Shown: positions 1-6,331, counted from the first letter of the stretch. The stretch is 8,822 bases of DNA from an uncultured Bacillota bacterium (GCA_934427095.1 CAKRYM010000051.1:1-8822); one strand, 5' to 3'. The notes: a model not told the origin generated them from the letters alone. Made by a program: numbers and translations.

Positions 1-453
1 AAAGACATTGCGACCTTCAATACGCAATACAGTCGCCGTCACAATATCGTCTTTTCTGGTAGCGAACTGATCATAAACCAGATTGCGCTCGGCTTCGCGA
101 ATCCGCTGTACCACCACATGTTTTGCTGTCTGGGCAGCAATGCGGCCGAAGCTTTTCGGCGTTACCTCAGATTCAAACACATCGCCGATTTCAAATTCCG
201 GATCATAGAGCTGTGCGTCTTTCAAGGCGATTTGCCGCTTATCGTCTTCTACCTCTTCAACAACATCCTTGCGGTAATAGACATGGATATCGCCATTAGT
301 ACGGTTGATCTCAACCCGCACATTGTCCGACACGCCGAAATGTTTTTTATAAGCGGAAATTAATGCTGCTTCGATGGCTTCCACCAGGACGTCCATCTCA
401 ATCCCGCGCTCTTTTTCCAAATCCTTCAGGGCTTCGATAAATTCGACGTTCAT
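1..453 (-). CDS. nusA: Transcription termination/antitermination factor NusA, N-terminal part (cut by window edge)
   Basis: NusA binds RNA polymerase and nascent RNA and modulates pausing, termination and antitermination in the cytoplasm. Only the first 151 codons are present; the gene runs off the left edge. The protein opens MNVEFIEALKDLEKERGI and continues with helices typical of the NusA N-terminal RNA-polymerase-binding domain (about residues 1-125), including EAIEAALISAYKK (about 26-38). The last residues, with DDIVTATVLRIEGRNVF, are the first strand of the S1 RNA-binding domain; the KH domains lie outside. The ATG at 453-451 is preceded by AAGGAGA at good spacing, which fixes the start. 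It lies 38 nt downstream of rimP on the same strand, the usual rimP-nusA order, so the two are probably cotranscribed from the promoter near 1071-1099. Assignment is by sequence recognition and synteny. Confidence 0.95.
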   Translation of the reverse strand, partial: MNVEFIEALKDLEKERGIEMDVLVEAIEAALISAYKKHFGVSDNVRVEINRTNGDIHVYYRKDVVEEVEDDKRQIALKDAQLYDPEFEIGDVFESEVTPKSFGRIAAQTAKHVVVQRIREAERNLVYDQFATRKDDIVTATVLRIEGRNVF

Positions 454-491
454 GCTTTTCTCTCCTTAAACTCTCTTTATCCTAAGGGACC

Positions 492-980
492 CTAATCAAA
501 GTCTGCTTTCAGCCAAATATGGGCAACCTCATCCAGGGGAAAGGTCATCAGACCATCTGCCGTTTCCAGTGCAATCCTATCTCCTTGCAAATCTCCTAAA
601 ATCCCTTCAAACTCCTTTTGTCCATTCTGGGCAACATATAATTTCAAGCGGACGGCATTCCCTGCATAACGCAGTAAATCACTTTCTCTTTTTAGCGGCC
701 GTTCCAGCCCGGGAGAACTAATTTCCAGAAAATAGCTTTGACTGATGGGGTCCGCTTTATCCAGCTCGGCGCTCATCGCCTCGCTGACCCGCTGGCAAAG
801 ATCATGATCCACCGGTGGCTCCCGATCAATATAAATCCGTAAATACCAGCTACCAGCTTCTTTTACATACTCAACATCGATCAGCTCAGCGCCTTCTCCC
901 GCTGCCACGGGTTCGGCCATCTGCCAAATCCCTTTCTCGATGCGGCTATAATCCACAAGAAAGCCCTTTTTTCTGACCAT
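492..980 (-). CDS. rimP: Ribosome maturation factor RimP
   Basis: RimP (older names YhbC, YlxS, DUF150) assists maturation of the 30S ribosomal subunit. The 162-residue product has the expected length. The N-terminal alpha/beta domain carries ELIDVEYVKEAGSWYLRIYID (about 32-52, the two halves of the signature strand pair). The family hallmark YFLEISSPGLERPL lies at 83-96. The C-terminal Sm-like barrel covers about 98-160 (GNAVRLKLY, EFEGILGDLQGDRIALET). I choose the ATG at 980-978, giving MVRKKGFLVDYSRIEKG, with an AAGGAAG ribosome binding site about 11 nt upstream. A longer reading from GTG at 1040 is rejected because that codon sits inside a hairpin in the leader. The gene is followed after 38 nt by nusA. 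A TTGCTT/TAAAAT promoter and a leader hairpin lie upstream. Confidence 0.95.
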   Translation of the reverse strand: MVRKKGFLVDYSRIEKGIWQMAEPVAAGEGAELIDVEYVKEAGSWYLRIYIDREPPVDHDLCQRVSEAMSAELDKADPISQSYFLEISSPGLERPLKRESDLLRYAGNAVRLKLYVAQNGQKEFEGILGDLQGDRIALETADGLMTFPLDEVAHIWLKADFD

Positions 981-1022
981 AACGACCCCAACTTCCTTAA
1001 CATAAATTGCTGACAAAAGAAA

Positions 1023-1043
1023 GAAGTGGGTATTACCCACTTC
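1023..1043 (-). promoter_or_regulatory. Hairpin in the rimP-nusA leader, possible attenuator
   Basis: A perfect inverted repeat with 10-nt arms (GAAGTGGGTA and TACCCACTTC) around a single central base; as RNA it would be about a 9-bp stem with a 3-nt loop. On the minus strand it is followed by TTTCTTTTGT, a broken U-tract, whereas the plus strand has no T-run, so the relevant transcript is that of rimP-nusA. It sits between the predicted transcription start (near 1064) and the rimP start at 980. It could be a weak terminator/attenuator or a stability or protein-binding hairpin. From memory, similar GTGGG/CCCAC hairpins precede rimP in other Firmicutes; I could not check this. Confidence 0.6.
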
Positions 1044-1070
1044 GCAACAAGAAACTTTAAACTCTTTTGT

Positions 1071-1099
1071 ATTTTATCATACGGCAAGAGAAAAAGCAA
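1071..1099 (-). promoter_or_regulatory. Promoter for rimP-nusA operon
   Basis: Reading the minus strand, TTGCTT (1099-1094) is followed after exactly 17 nt by TAAAAT (1076-1071), a good sigma-70/sigma-A type match. TATGAT overlaps it one step upstream. The predicted start near 1064 gives a leader of about 85 nt containing the hairpin at 1023-1043. Farther upstream a perfect -35 TTGACA (1142-1137) pairs only with a weak AAAAAT at 17-nt spacing and may be a second, weaker promoter. Confidence 0.6.
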
Positions 1100-1276
1100 C
1101 TGTTTTTCCACGGATTTTTCGCAAACCATAAACTTTTGTCAAGTAAAACTAGGTTAAACTGGGATAAAATATCGAAAAATCAGCAAAAAGTGGGCAAATT
1201 CCGCAAGAAAATTGAGGTTAATCTTGTATTTATGATAACAAAATAACAGTTAGTGAAGGAAAAGGAGGCTTGTGCA

Positions 1277-1378
1277 ATGTCTATTAAACTCTGTGAAATT
1301 CAAATCGACAATATTCCCTGCGCAACTTATGAACCCGTACAAAAGCCCCTTTTGCCCAAGTGCGGGAAAACCAAATAA
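1277..1378 (+). CDS. Small hypothetical protein of 33 residues
   Basis: An ATG at 1277-1279 lies 8 nt after a perfect AAAGGAGG ribosome binding site (1261-1268), opens a frame of 33 codons ending in TAA (1376-1378), and is followed 13 nt later by a strong intrinsic terminator. This full set of translation and transcription signals is why I call so short a frame a gene. The product begins MSIKLCEIQIDN, contains three cysteines (6, 15, 29), is proline-rich in its middle (14, 20, 24, 27) and ends in a basic PKCGKTK tail. There is no signal peptide, membrane segment or recognisable family. It stands alone between the divergent rimP operon and the ClC gene; no convincing -35/-10 pair was found for it, although the 120 bp upstream is A+T-rich. 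It could be a stand-alone peptide, a metal- or thiol-binding miniprotein, or a translated leader of a small RNA. Function unknown. Confidence 0.6.
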   Translation: MSIKLCEIQIDNIPCATYEPVQKPLLPKCGKTK

Positions 1379-1391
1379 CCCGCTCTCTTAT

Positions 1392-1420
1392 CCCCCGTTC
1401 AAAACGGGGGTTCTTTTTTG
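1392..1420 (+). terminator. Intrinsic terminator of the 33-codon gene
   Basis: An 8-bp GC-rich stem, CCCCCGTT (1392-1399) and AACGGGGG (1403-1410), with a CAA loop, followed by TTCTTTTTTG. It ends transcription of the small gene upstream of the ClC gene. The predicted ClC promoter lies downstream of it, so it is more likely a true end than an attenuator of the transporter. Confidence 0.88.
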
Positions 1421-1475
1421 ACAACATAACAGTAAAGGTAGCTAAGCCAGGTTTTTTCTTTTCCGAAAAATTTTC

Positions 1476-1504
1476 TTGTATTCCGTAACAATTAGGATTA
1501 AAAT
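1476..1504 (+). promoter_or_regulatory. Candidate promoter of the ClC antiporter gene
   Basis: TTGTAT (1476-1481), 17 nt, then TAAAAT (1499-1504). The -10 box is good and the -35 matches only at TTG. It would give a leader of about 55 nt before the ATG at 1566. I looked in this leader for a fluoride (crcB) riboswitch, which often precedes ClC-type fluoride exporters, and found no match. Confidence 0.45.
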
Positions 1505-1565
1505 GCTCATAGATTACTGATTTTTCCGATTAGGCCAGTTAGCTAATGGGTAAGCGAGGGTACTT

Positions 1566-3137
1566 ATGCTGGATTCCCGAAAGAAAAACAATCCCCTCTT
1601 TCTCCGCCGCCGCGACCGTTTCCGCCTGATTTTATTGGGGCTTATCGCCGGGGTATGCGCAGGAGCGGTGTCTATTCTCTATCGCTTTGCCTTAACCGGC
1701 GCCAACCTGCTTAGGGAATGGCTGCTGCCTTTCTGCAACTCTCCTGGAACCATTGTACTGCTCTTTGTCACCCTGATCTTTTTTGGTGTGCTAACAGGCC
1801 GCCTCATGCGAAAGGAAACGCTGATTTCTGGTAGCGGTATTCCTCAAGTTGAAGGAGAACTAATGGGCTATTTCTCCTCTCGCTGGGCTAGAGTCCTTTG
1901 CCTAAAATTTGTAGGCGGCGTCATCAGCATGTTCTGCGGCCTTTCCTTGGGGCGAGAAGGCCCTTCCGTACAATTAGGCGCTATGGCGGCCAAAGGCCTT
2001 TGCGACAAATTACATCGAACCAGTATTGAACGAAAATATCTGATTAGTTGTGGCGCCTGCGCCGGCTTAGCGGCAGCGTTTAATGCACCTTTGGCTGGTT
2101 TGATGTTTGGATTGGAGGAAATCCACCGGAATTTTTCCAGTCGTGCTTTATTTTCCGCTATGGTGGCTTGTATCTCCGCTGCCTATCTTTCCATTATGGT
2201 CTTTGGCAATGTTTCCTCGCTCAATATGCGCATGGAATCCATCATGCCGCCACGCTATTATCCTATCCTATTATTAGCCGGGATATTCTTCGGTTTGGTT
2301 TCTTGCCTGCATAACAAAGCGATTTTCTGGGCGAAGAAATTATTTTCCCGCTGGCGGTTACCCCTACCCATGAAAAGGGGCTGCATTTTTGCTTCCGCTG
2401 GTGTGGTCGCTCTCGTTTTACCAGATGCCTTAGGCAGCGGCGATGGGATCATTTCCCAACTTTCTACTTATGGCTATACCACCTTAGTTTTGCTGAGCTT
2501 GTTCGCCGTAAAATTTTTGTTTACTGTGATCTGCGCCAGCTCCGGCGCACCGGGCGGCACTCTAGTGACTATGCTGGTTTTAGGTGCTTTAAGCGGTAGC
2601 ATCTTCGGCCGCTTTGCTATTTACGGCCTAGGGTTGCCGGCACAATATGCTTACAGCTTCATCCTTTTAGGCATGGCGGCTATGTTTTCCGGCGCAGCTC
2701 GGGCACCCTTGACCGGCATTTTCTTAGTGGTGGAGCTTTCCGGTTCCATGACTCATTTCTTGGGATTGGCTATCGTTTCCCTTTCCGCTGTTTTGGTGGC
2801 TGATCTGCTAAAAGTAAAACCGCTTTATGAGCAAATGTTGGAAGACATCATTCCCGATTCCCACGGAAAGCGGCCCACAAAAGAGCTTTCCACTATTGAA
2901 TTAACTGTTTCTTACCGCAGTTATTTGGTGGGATTACCCTTAAGCCAGGTGCCGTTGCCAGAATTCAGCCTAGTGGTCACCATTGACCGCCAAGGGGAAC
3001 AAGTGATTCCCCGTGGTAGCACCAAAATCATGGCTGGGGATTTGCTCACCATTGTCTGCCCAGCCGGTGAAGAAGGCGTAACCCGCAAAGCTCTGGGCTA
3101 TAACGCCGATCCAGATGAAGAAAGTAAACCCGGTTAA
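1566..3137 (+). CDS. clcA: ClC-family chloride/proton antiporter with C-terminal RCK_C (TrkA_C) domain
   Basis: An inner-membrane ClC transporter of 523 residues that exchanges chloride (or a similar anion) for protons. The selectivity motif GSGIP is at 89-93 and GREGP at 129-133 contains the external gating glutamate (Glu131). Glu184-Glu185 in AFNAPLAGLMFGLEE match the internal proton-glutamate region of E. coli ClcA, and Tyr421 in KPLYEQ matches its central-site tyrosine. These residues point to a coupled antiporter rather than a channel. The usual GxFxP anion-site motif is replaced by GAPGG at 327-331. Membrane helices cover about 20-415. Residues about 441-511 look like an RCK_C/TrkA_C ligand-binding domain, known on many Firmicutes ClC proteins and presumed regulatory. 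The start follows GAGGG at 5-nt spacing. The gene appears monocistronic and ends at a bidirectional terminator shared with uraA. The GSGIP serine argues against a fluoride-specific CLC-F. Confidence 0.92.
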   Translation: MLDSRKKNNPLFLRRRDRFRLILLGLIAGVCAGAVSILYRFALTGANLLREWLLPFCNSPGTIVLLFVTLIFFGVLTGRLMRKETLISGSGIPQVEGELMGYFSSRWARVLCLKFVGGVISMFCGLSLGREGPSVQLGAMAAKGLCDKLHRTSIERKYLISCGACAGLAAAFNAPLAGLMFGLEEIHRNFSSRALFSAMVACISAAYLSIMVFGNVSSLNMRMESIMPPRYYPILLLAGIFFGLVSCLHNKAIFWAKKLFSRWRLPLPMKRGCIFASAGVVALVLPDALGSGDGIISQLSTYGYTTLVLLSLFAVKFLFTVICASSGAPGGTLVTMLVLGALSGSIFGRFAIYGLGLPAQYAYSFILLGMAAMFSGAARAPLTGIFLVVELSGSMTHFLGLAIVSLSAVLVADLLKVKPLYEQMLEDIIPDSHGKRPTKELSTIELTVSYRSYLVGLPLSQVPLPEFSLVVTIDRQGEQVIPRGSTKIMAGDLLTIVCPAGEEGVTRKALGYNADPDEESKPG

Positions 3138-3159
3138 TAGCGGAATCAAAAGAAAAAAT

Positions 3160-3199
3160 AAAGACAGCGTAAGCCTTTTTCGCTTACGCTGTCTTTTTC
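3160..3199. terminator. Bidirectional terminator between clcA and uraA
   Basis: A perfect 15-bp stem, AAAGACAGCGTAAGC (3160-3174) and its complement at 3182-3196, with a 7-nt loop. The plus strand continues TTTTTCTTTG. The minus strand leaves the stem into ATTTTTTCTTTT. The two flanking genes converge here, so it serves both. Confidence 0.93.
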
Positions 3200-3244
3200 T
3201 TTGTTCAACAAAAGAAATTTGCCTTTTCCCGCTTCTTCTTTCGC

Positions 3245-4678
3245 TTATTTACGTTTACGATGGGGCTTTTTGCTTTTTTCTGGGCTATTGCCGCCTACGC
3301 CAAAGTTGACACTGGTATCCCCCTGCAAGTCCGTGCCGAATTGATAATCATTCCCCGGCAACACAGCGTTAAGCAGAATACCCATAATGGCGCCCACAGC
3401 CAACCCAGTAAAGCTAATGGTCACCTGACCAATGACAAAGGAAACATTGCCTGCGGTGCTGTAGGCAATACCAATGGAAAGCACCATAATCAAAGCGGCA
3501 ATGATCACATTACGGCTTTTGGTGAAATCTACTTTATTTTCTACCACATTGCGAACACCAACGGCAGAAATCATACCGTAAAGGACCAGGCTGACCCCAC
3601 CAATGGTGGCAGTGGGCATGCAGCTAACCAAAGCGGCAAATTTGGGGCAGAAGGAGAAAATAATGGCCAGCACAGCGGCAATACGAATCACACGAGGATC
3701 ATATACTTTCGTCAGCACCAAGACGCCGGTGTTTTCTCCGTAAGTCGTATTGGCCGGCGCACCGAACACAGAAGCCAGTGTAGTGGCCAAACCGTCGCCA
3801 GCCAACGTGCGATGCAGGCCAGGGTTAGCAATATAGTTACGGTTGCAGGTGGAGCTGATGGCGCACATATCGCCAATATGTTCAATCATGGTAGCCAGAG
3901 CAATGGGCATAATGGTAATAATAGAGGTAATCAGAACGCCGTGATCGGCTCGTCCCACCAAAGAAAAGACCGTATCGCTCATTTGGAAAGGTAAACCTAA
4001 CCAGCTGGCTTCCTTCACTGGGGTGAAATCCACCATACCGCAGCAAACAGCCACCAGATAGGAAACAATCACACCAAGCAAAATGGGGAGAATGTTAATC
4101 ATGCCCTTGCCCCAAATATTGCAGAAAATCACCACCACAATAGCGATTAAGGCAATGCCCCAGTTGGCGGAGCAATTGGCAATGGCGGAGCTGGAAAGGG
4201 TCAAACCAATGCAGATAATGATTGGCCCAGTCACAATGGGAGGGAAAAAGCGCATCACTCGTTCTGCCCCAAAAGCTTTAAAGAGCGCCGCCAGAACGAA
4301 ATAGAGCAAACCAGCGCACATTACCCCAAAGCAAGCATAGGGCAGCATTTCCTTATTAGGAATATTAAATAATCCTGTGGCCGGATCTTCCAGCATGGGG
4401 GCAATAGCGAAATAGCCGCCCAAAAAGGCAAAGGAAGAACCCAAAAACGCCGGCACCTTACCGCCGGAAATCAGGTGGAACAACAGCGTACCGATGCCCG
4501 CAAAGAGCAAGGTAGCAGAAACAGATAAGCCAGTCAGGGTAGGAACCAGCACCGTAGCGCCGAACATGGCAAACATATGCTGGAAGCCTAAAGTTCCCTG
4601 TTTCAGAAAACCCAGGGGCCTGGCATCATAAATAGGATCTTTACCAATATGGATCTTGCTTTCTTCTTGGTTCGTCAT
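3245..4678 (-). CDS. uraA: Uracil permease, NCS2 (UraA/PyrP) family
   Basis: A membrane proton-coupled uracil importer of 477 residues, somewhat longer than E. coli UraA because of an insert near 96-112 and a basic C-terminal tail (KSKKPHRKRK). Recognisable features are LGFQHMFAMFGATVLVP (30-46), KVPAFLGSSFAF (74-85) with the substrate-site strand, MIEHIGD (264-270) and NTTYGEN (310-316). Glu266 and Glu315 correspond to the UraA substrate/proton glutamates Glu241 and Glu290. The position of UraA His245 is Asp270 here. About 14 hydrophobic segments fit the NCS2 fold. The ATG at 4678-4676 is chosen because AGGAGG (4689-4684) sits 5 nt upstream; upstream in-frame codons would overlap pyrR and add an unrelated hydrophobic stretch. 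It lies 94 nt downstream of pyrR with no terminator or second PyrR site between, so it should share the pyrR attenuator. A close xanthine permease paralogue is less likely given the pyrR linkage. Confidence 0.93.
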   Translation of the reverse strand: MTNQEESKIHIGKDPIYDARPLGFLKQGTLGFQHMFAMFGATVLVPTLTGLSVSATLLFAGIGTLLFHLISGGKVPAFLGSSFAFLGGYFAIAPMLEDPATGLFNIPNKEMLPYACFGVMCAGLLYFVLAALFKAFGAERVMRFFPPIVTGPIIICIGLTLSSSAIANCSANWGIALIAIVVVIFCNIWGKGMINILPILLGVIVSYLVAVCCGMVDFTPVKEASWLGLPFQMSDTVFSLVGRADHGVLITSIITIMPIALATMIEHIGDMCAISSTCNRNYIANPGLHRTLAGDGLATTLASVFGAPANTTYGENTGVLVLTKVYDPRVIRIAAVLAIIFSFCPKFAALVSCMPTATIGGVSLVLYGMISAVGVRNVVENKVDFTKSRNVIIAALIMVLSIGIAYSTAGNVSFVIGQVTISFTGLAVGAIMGILLNAVLPGNDYQFGTDLQGDTSVNFGVGGNSPEKSKKPHRKRK

Positions 4679-4772
4679 GATAACCTCCTCAATTTGTAAA
4701 ATAAAAAAATAAGAACAAAACCAAAATAATGAGCAATCGTAAAGACAAACAAAAGGTAAAGAAAAGGGGCAA

Positions 4773-5309
4773 CTATTTCCGGTAAACTTCCACCCGAGAA
4801 CAACCGTCAAACTCCGGTACTAGCACAGAAACGAATTCTTGCTCGGAAGTAGGAATATTTTTCCCCACAAAATTTGCTTTGATGGGCAATTCTCGATGTC
4901 CCCGATCCACCAATACCGCTAAAGTGACCGTAGCTGGCCGGCCAATATCCATAGCCGCGTCCAAGGCAGCTCGTATCGTGCGTCCGGTATACAGCACATC
5001 GTCCACCAAAATTACATGTTTGCCGGCGATATCGCAATGTAAGGTCCGTTCATTTAGCACTGGGTCAGCGCCGATGCGGCTTAAATCATCCCGATAAAAA
5101 GTAATATCCAACTCCCCTACCGGGACCTCCACCCCTTCATGAGCCCAAATATGCTTAGCAATCTCCTGGGCAAGAGGCACACCACGCCGACGTATGCCCA
5201 ACAAAACCAGGTTTTCACTACTGTGGTAATACTCCACAATTTGGTAAGCAATACGCTTTAAGGCATTATGGATTTCTTTTTCTTCCATGACAGTGGACAA
5301 ATATTCCAT
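4773..5309 (-). CDS. pyrR: Bifunctional pyr operon RNA-binding attenuation protein PyrR / uracil phosphoribosyltransferase
   Basis: PyrR binds UMP or UTP and then a hairpin in pyr mRNA leaders to promote termination; many members also weakly convert uracil plus PRPP to UMP. The 178-residue length fits the family. The PRPP loop VILVDDVLYTGRT is at 99-111, preceded by GIRRRGVPLA (38-47), and the PyrR-type LVDRGHRELPI lies at 133-143. I choose ATG 5309-5307 because GGGGAGG (5322-5316) is 6 nt upstream. In-frame ATGs at 5324 and 5339 lie in the terminator tail and loop of the attenuator and have no ribosome binding site. It is the first gene of a pyrR-uraA operon and is likely autoregulated: its own leader carries the PyrR-binding hairpin, antiterminator and terminator. 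It is divergent from the uridine phosphorylase gene. Confidence 0.96.
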   Translation of the reverse strand: MEYLSTVMEEKEIHNALKRIAYQIVEYYHSSENLVLLGIRRRGVPLAQEIAKHIWAHEGVEVPVGELDITFYRDDLSRIGADPVLNERTLHCDIAGKHVILVDDVLYTGRTIRAALDAAMDIGRPATVTLAVLVDRGHRELPIKANFVGKNIPTSEQEFVSVLVPEFDGCSRVEVYRK

Positions 5310-5324
5310 GGCTTGCCTCCCCAT

Positions 5325-5351
5325 AAAAAAACCTGCCATGGATTCGGCAGG
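5325..5351 (-). terminator. Attenuator terminator in the pyrR leader
   Basis: On the minus strand CCTGCC (5351-5346), an 8-nt loop and GGCAGG (5337-5332) run directly into seven Ts (5331-5325). It ends only 3 nt before the pyrR ribosome binding site. Its 5' arm overlaps ATCTGCC (5356-5350), which can instead pair with GGCAAGAT at the 3' side of the PyrR-binding hairpin, giving the mutually exclusive antiterminator expected for PyrR control. Confidence 0.88.
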
Positions 5352-5395
5352 CAGATAGACATAAACATAGACATAGTGCGTCCAGGGAATATATC

Positions 5396-5428
5396 ATCTT
5401 GCCGGCATCACAGTACCGGATTAAAGAT
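5396..5428 (-). promoter_or_regulatory. PyrR-binding hairpin (anti-antiterminator) in the pyrR-uraA leader
   Basis: On the minus strand the RNA folds as a lower stem AUCUU (5428-5424)/AAGAU (5400-5396), an internal loop with a purine-containing UAAU strand, an upper stem CCGGUA/UGCCGG and the hexaloop CUGUGA (5413-5408). The published PyrR site is ARUCCNGNGAGGYU, a hairpin whose hexaloop is CNGNGA. CUGUGA fits exactly, and the penultimate pair is a U-G wobble as in the consensus. PyrR with UMP/UTP would stabilise this fold and free the terminator at 5325-5351. Without PyrR, GGCAAGAU can pair with AUCUGCC at 5356-5350 and prevent termination. Confidence 0.87.
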
Positions 5429-5441
5429 TCATTTCTGCTAC

Positions 5442-5470
5442 ATTATACACAAGCATTCGTCAGATTGCAA
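5442..5470 (-). promoter_or_regulatory. Promoter for the pyrR-uraA operon
   Basis: On the minus strand TTGCAA (5470-5465), 17 nt, then a perfect TATAAT (5447-5442). Transcription should begin near 5435, just upstream of the PyrR-binding hairpin, giving a leader of about 125 nt. It is back-to-back with the uridine phosphorylase promoter; the two -35 boxes are 17 bp apart. Confidence 0.82.
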
Positions 5471-5487
5471 GCTTTTCAGCAAAAAAC

Positions 5488-5516
5488 TTGTCCCGGCAAA
5501 AGATTTCTGCTAAAAT
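5488..5516 (+). promoter_or_regulatory. Promoter for the uridine phosphorylase-HAD operon
   Basis: TTGTCC (5488-5493), 17 nt, then TAAAAT (5511-5516) preceded by TGC, an extended -10 element. The predicted start near 5523 leaves a leader of about 29 nt with no room for an attenuator, so any pyrimidine control here would have to act at the DNA level. Confidence 0.65.
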
Positions 5517-5537
5517 AAGGCATAGTTTCATTTGATC

Positions 5538-5543
5538 AGGAGG
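5538..5543 (+). promoter_or_regulatory. Ribosome binding site that selects a TTG start for udp
   Basis: AGGAGG at 5538-5543. The in-frame GTG at 5543 overlaps it and cannot be used. The TTG at 5552 lies 8 nt downstream, the ideal distance. The first ATG (5561) is 17 nt away, which is too far. The site therefore argues for TTG initiation. Confidence 0.72.
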
Positions 5544-5551
5544 TGGACGCT

Positions 5552-6331
5552 TTGCAGGAAATGGAACGGCAATTTCATATTCAGTGCGTGAACGGCGACG
5601 TAGGAGAATATTGCATTTTACCTGGCGATCCTGGTCGTTGCGAAAAAATAGCCAAATACCTGGATAACGCTTCTTTTGTGCGACAAAACCGGGAATATGT
5701 GGTTTATACCGGTTATCTGGAAGGAGAAAAAGTCAGCGTAGTTTCCACAGGGATCGGCGGGCCTTCCGCAGCCATTGCCATGGAAGAATTAGTGAATATC
5801 GGTGTCAAGGAATTCATCCGTATCGGTACCTGTGGTGGTATCCATTTAGACGTTCAAGCCGGGGATTTGGTCATCGCCATGTCCGCAGTACGCCAAGACG
5901 GAACCAGCGCAGAATACGCTCCAGAAGGTTATCCGGCCACAGCAGATTTCCAAATCGTCCAGGCCTTATCCCAAGCTGCAGATCATCTGCACGCGAAAAA
6001 GCATATTGGCGTAGTCCAGGCCAAGGATTCCTTTTATGGACAGCATAGCCCGGAACGCATGCCTGTGGGTCCCATGTTGCTACAAAAATGGGAAGCCTAC
6101 CGCCGTCTGGGGGTTCTGGCTAGTGAGATGGAATCTGCCGCTTTGTTTGTGGTGGCCGCCAGCAGAGGGGTGAAATGTGGCTCTGTTTTTTCTGTACTAT
6201 GGAACCAGGAACGAGAAAAAGCTGGACTGGATCAAAACCAGGTGTTTGATACGGACCTTGCCATTCGCTGTGCAGTGGAAGCCATCCGTATCTTAATCCA
6301 GCAAAAAAGGGAGCAAACAACTGAGCCATGA
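5552..6331 (+). CDS. udp: Uridine phosphorylase
   Basis: Catalyses uridine + phosphate to uracil + ribose-1-phosphate in pyrimidine salvage; cytoplasmic, usually hexameric (NP-I family). The 259-residue product aligns by eye with E. coli Udp. The phosphate loop ILPGDPGRCEKIAKYL includes Gly25 and Arg29. Arg47 (NREYV) and Arg90 (IRIGTCGG) match the other phosphate-binding arginines, VVSTGIGGPSAAIAMEEL is at 63-80, and ribose-binding EMES is at 192-195. The uracil-recognition loop reads DSFYGQH (159-165), with Gln164 in place of the E. coli GQER form. The start is taken as TTG 5552 from the position of AGGAGG; ATG 5561 would shorten it by three residues. Its stop overlaps the next gene's start as ATGA. 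Divergence from pyrR-uraA ties it to uracil handling. A purine nucleoside phosphorylase is a less likely alternative. Confidence 0.88.
   Translation: MQEMERQFHIQCVNGDVGEYCILPGDPGRCEKIAKYLDNASFVRQNREYVVYTGYLEGEKVSVVSTGIGGPSAAIAMEELVNIGVKEFIRIGTCGGIHLDVQAGDLVIAMSAVRQDGTSAEYAPEGYPATADFQIVQALSQAADHLHAKKHIGVVQAKDSFYGQHSPERMPVGPMLLQKWEAYRRLGVLASEMESAALFVVAASRGVKCGSVFSVLWNQEREKAGLDQNQVFDTDLAIRCAVEAIRILIQQKREQTTEP

Noticed and set aside
978..1040. Longer rimP reading from a GTG at 1040
   Set aside because: The codon lies inside the leader palindrome, has no ribosome binding site and adds 20 residues absent from the family.
1530..1550. Short inverted repeat CCA-g-TTAGCTAA-TGG before clcA
   Set aside because: Interrupted, no loop room as RNA, and A+T-rich; easily chance.
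1505..1565. Fluoride (crcB) riboswitch before the ClC gene
   Set aside because: No match to the conserved riboswitch segments; the protein also has the chloride-type GSGIP motif.
3260..3994. Plus-strand 244-codon open frame opposite uraA
   Set aside because: The composition is Asn/His/Gly-rich with no fold signature, as expected from the complement of a membrane protein gene, and it has no ribosome binding site.
4679..4772. Possible second PyrR attenuator between pyrR and uraA
   Set aside because: The spacer is T-rich on the coding strand with no CNGNGA hairpin and no terminator.
4679..4810. N-terminal extension of uraA to 4810
   Set aside because: It would overlap the pyrR 3' end and read through AGGAGG that is perfectly spaced for the ATG at 4678.
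5310..5339. Earlier pyrR starts at 5324 and 5339
   Set aside because: They fall just after the U-tract and in the loop of the attenuator terminator and lack a ribosome binding site; GGGGAGG is correctly spaced for 5309.
5462..5495. Imperfect repeat CAAGC..ACTTG between the divergent pyrR and udp promoters
   Set aside because: Arms pair only with gaps in an A/T-rich spacer; not convincing as an operator.
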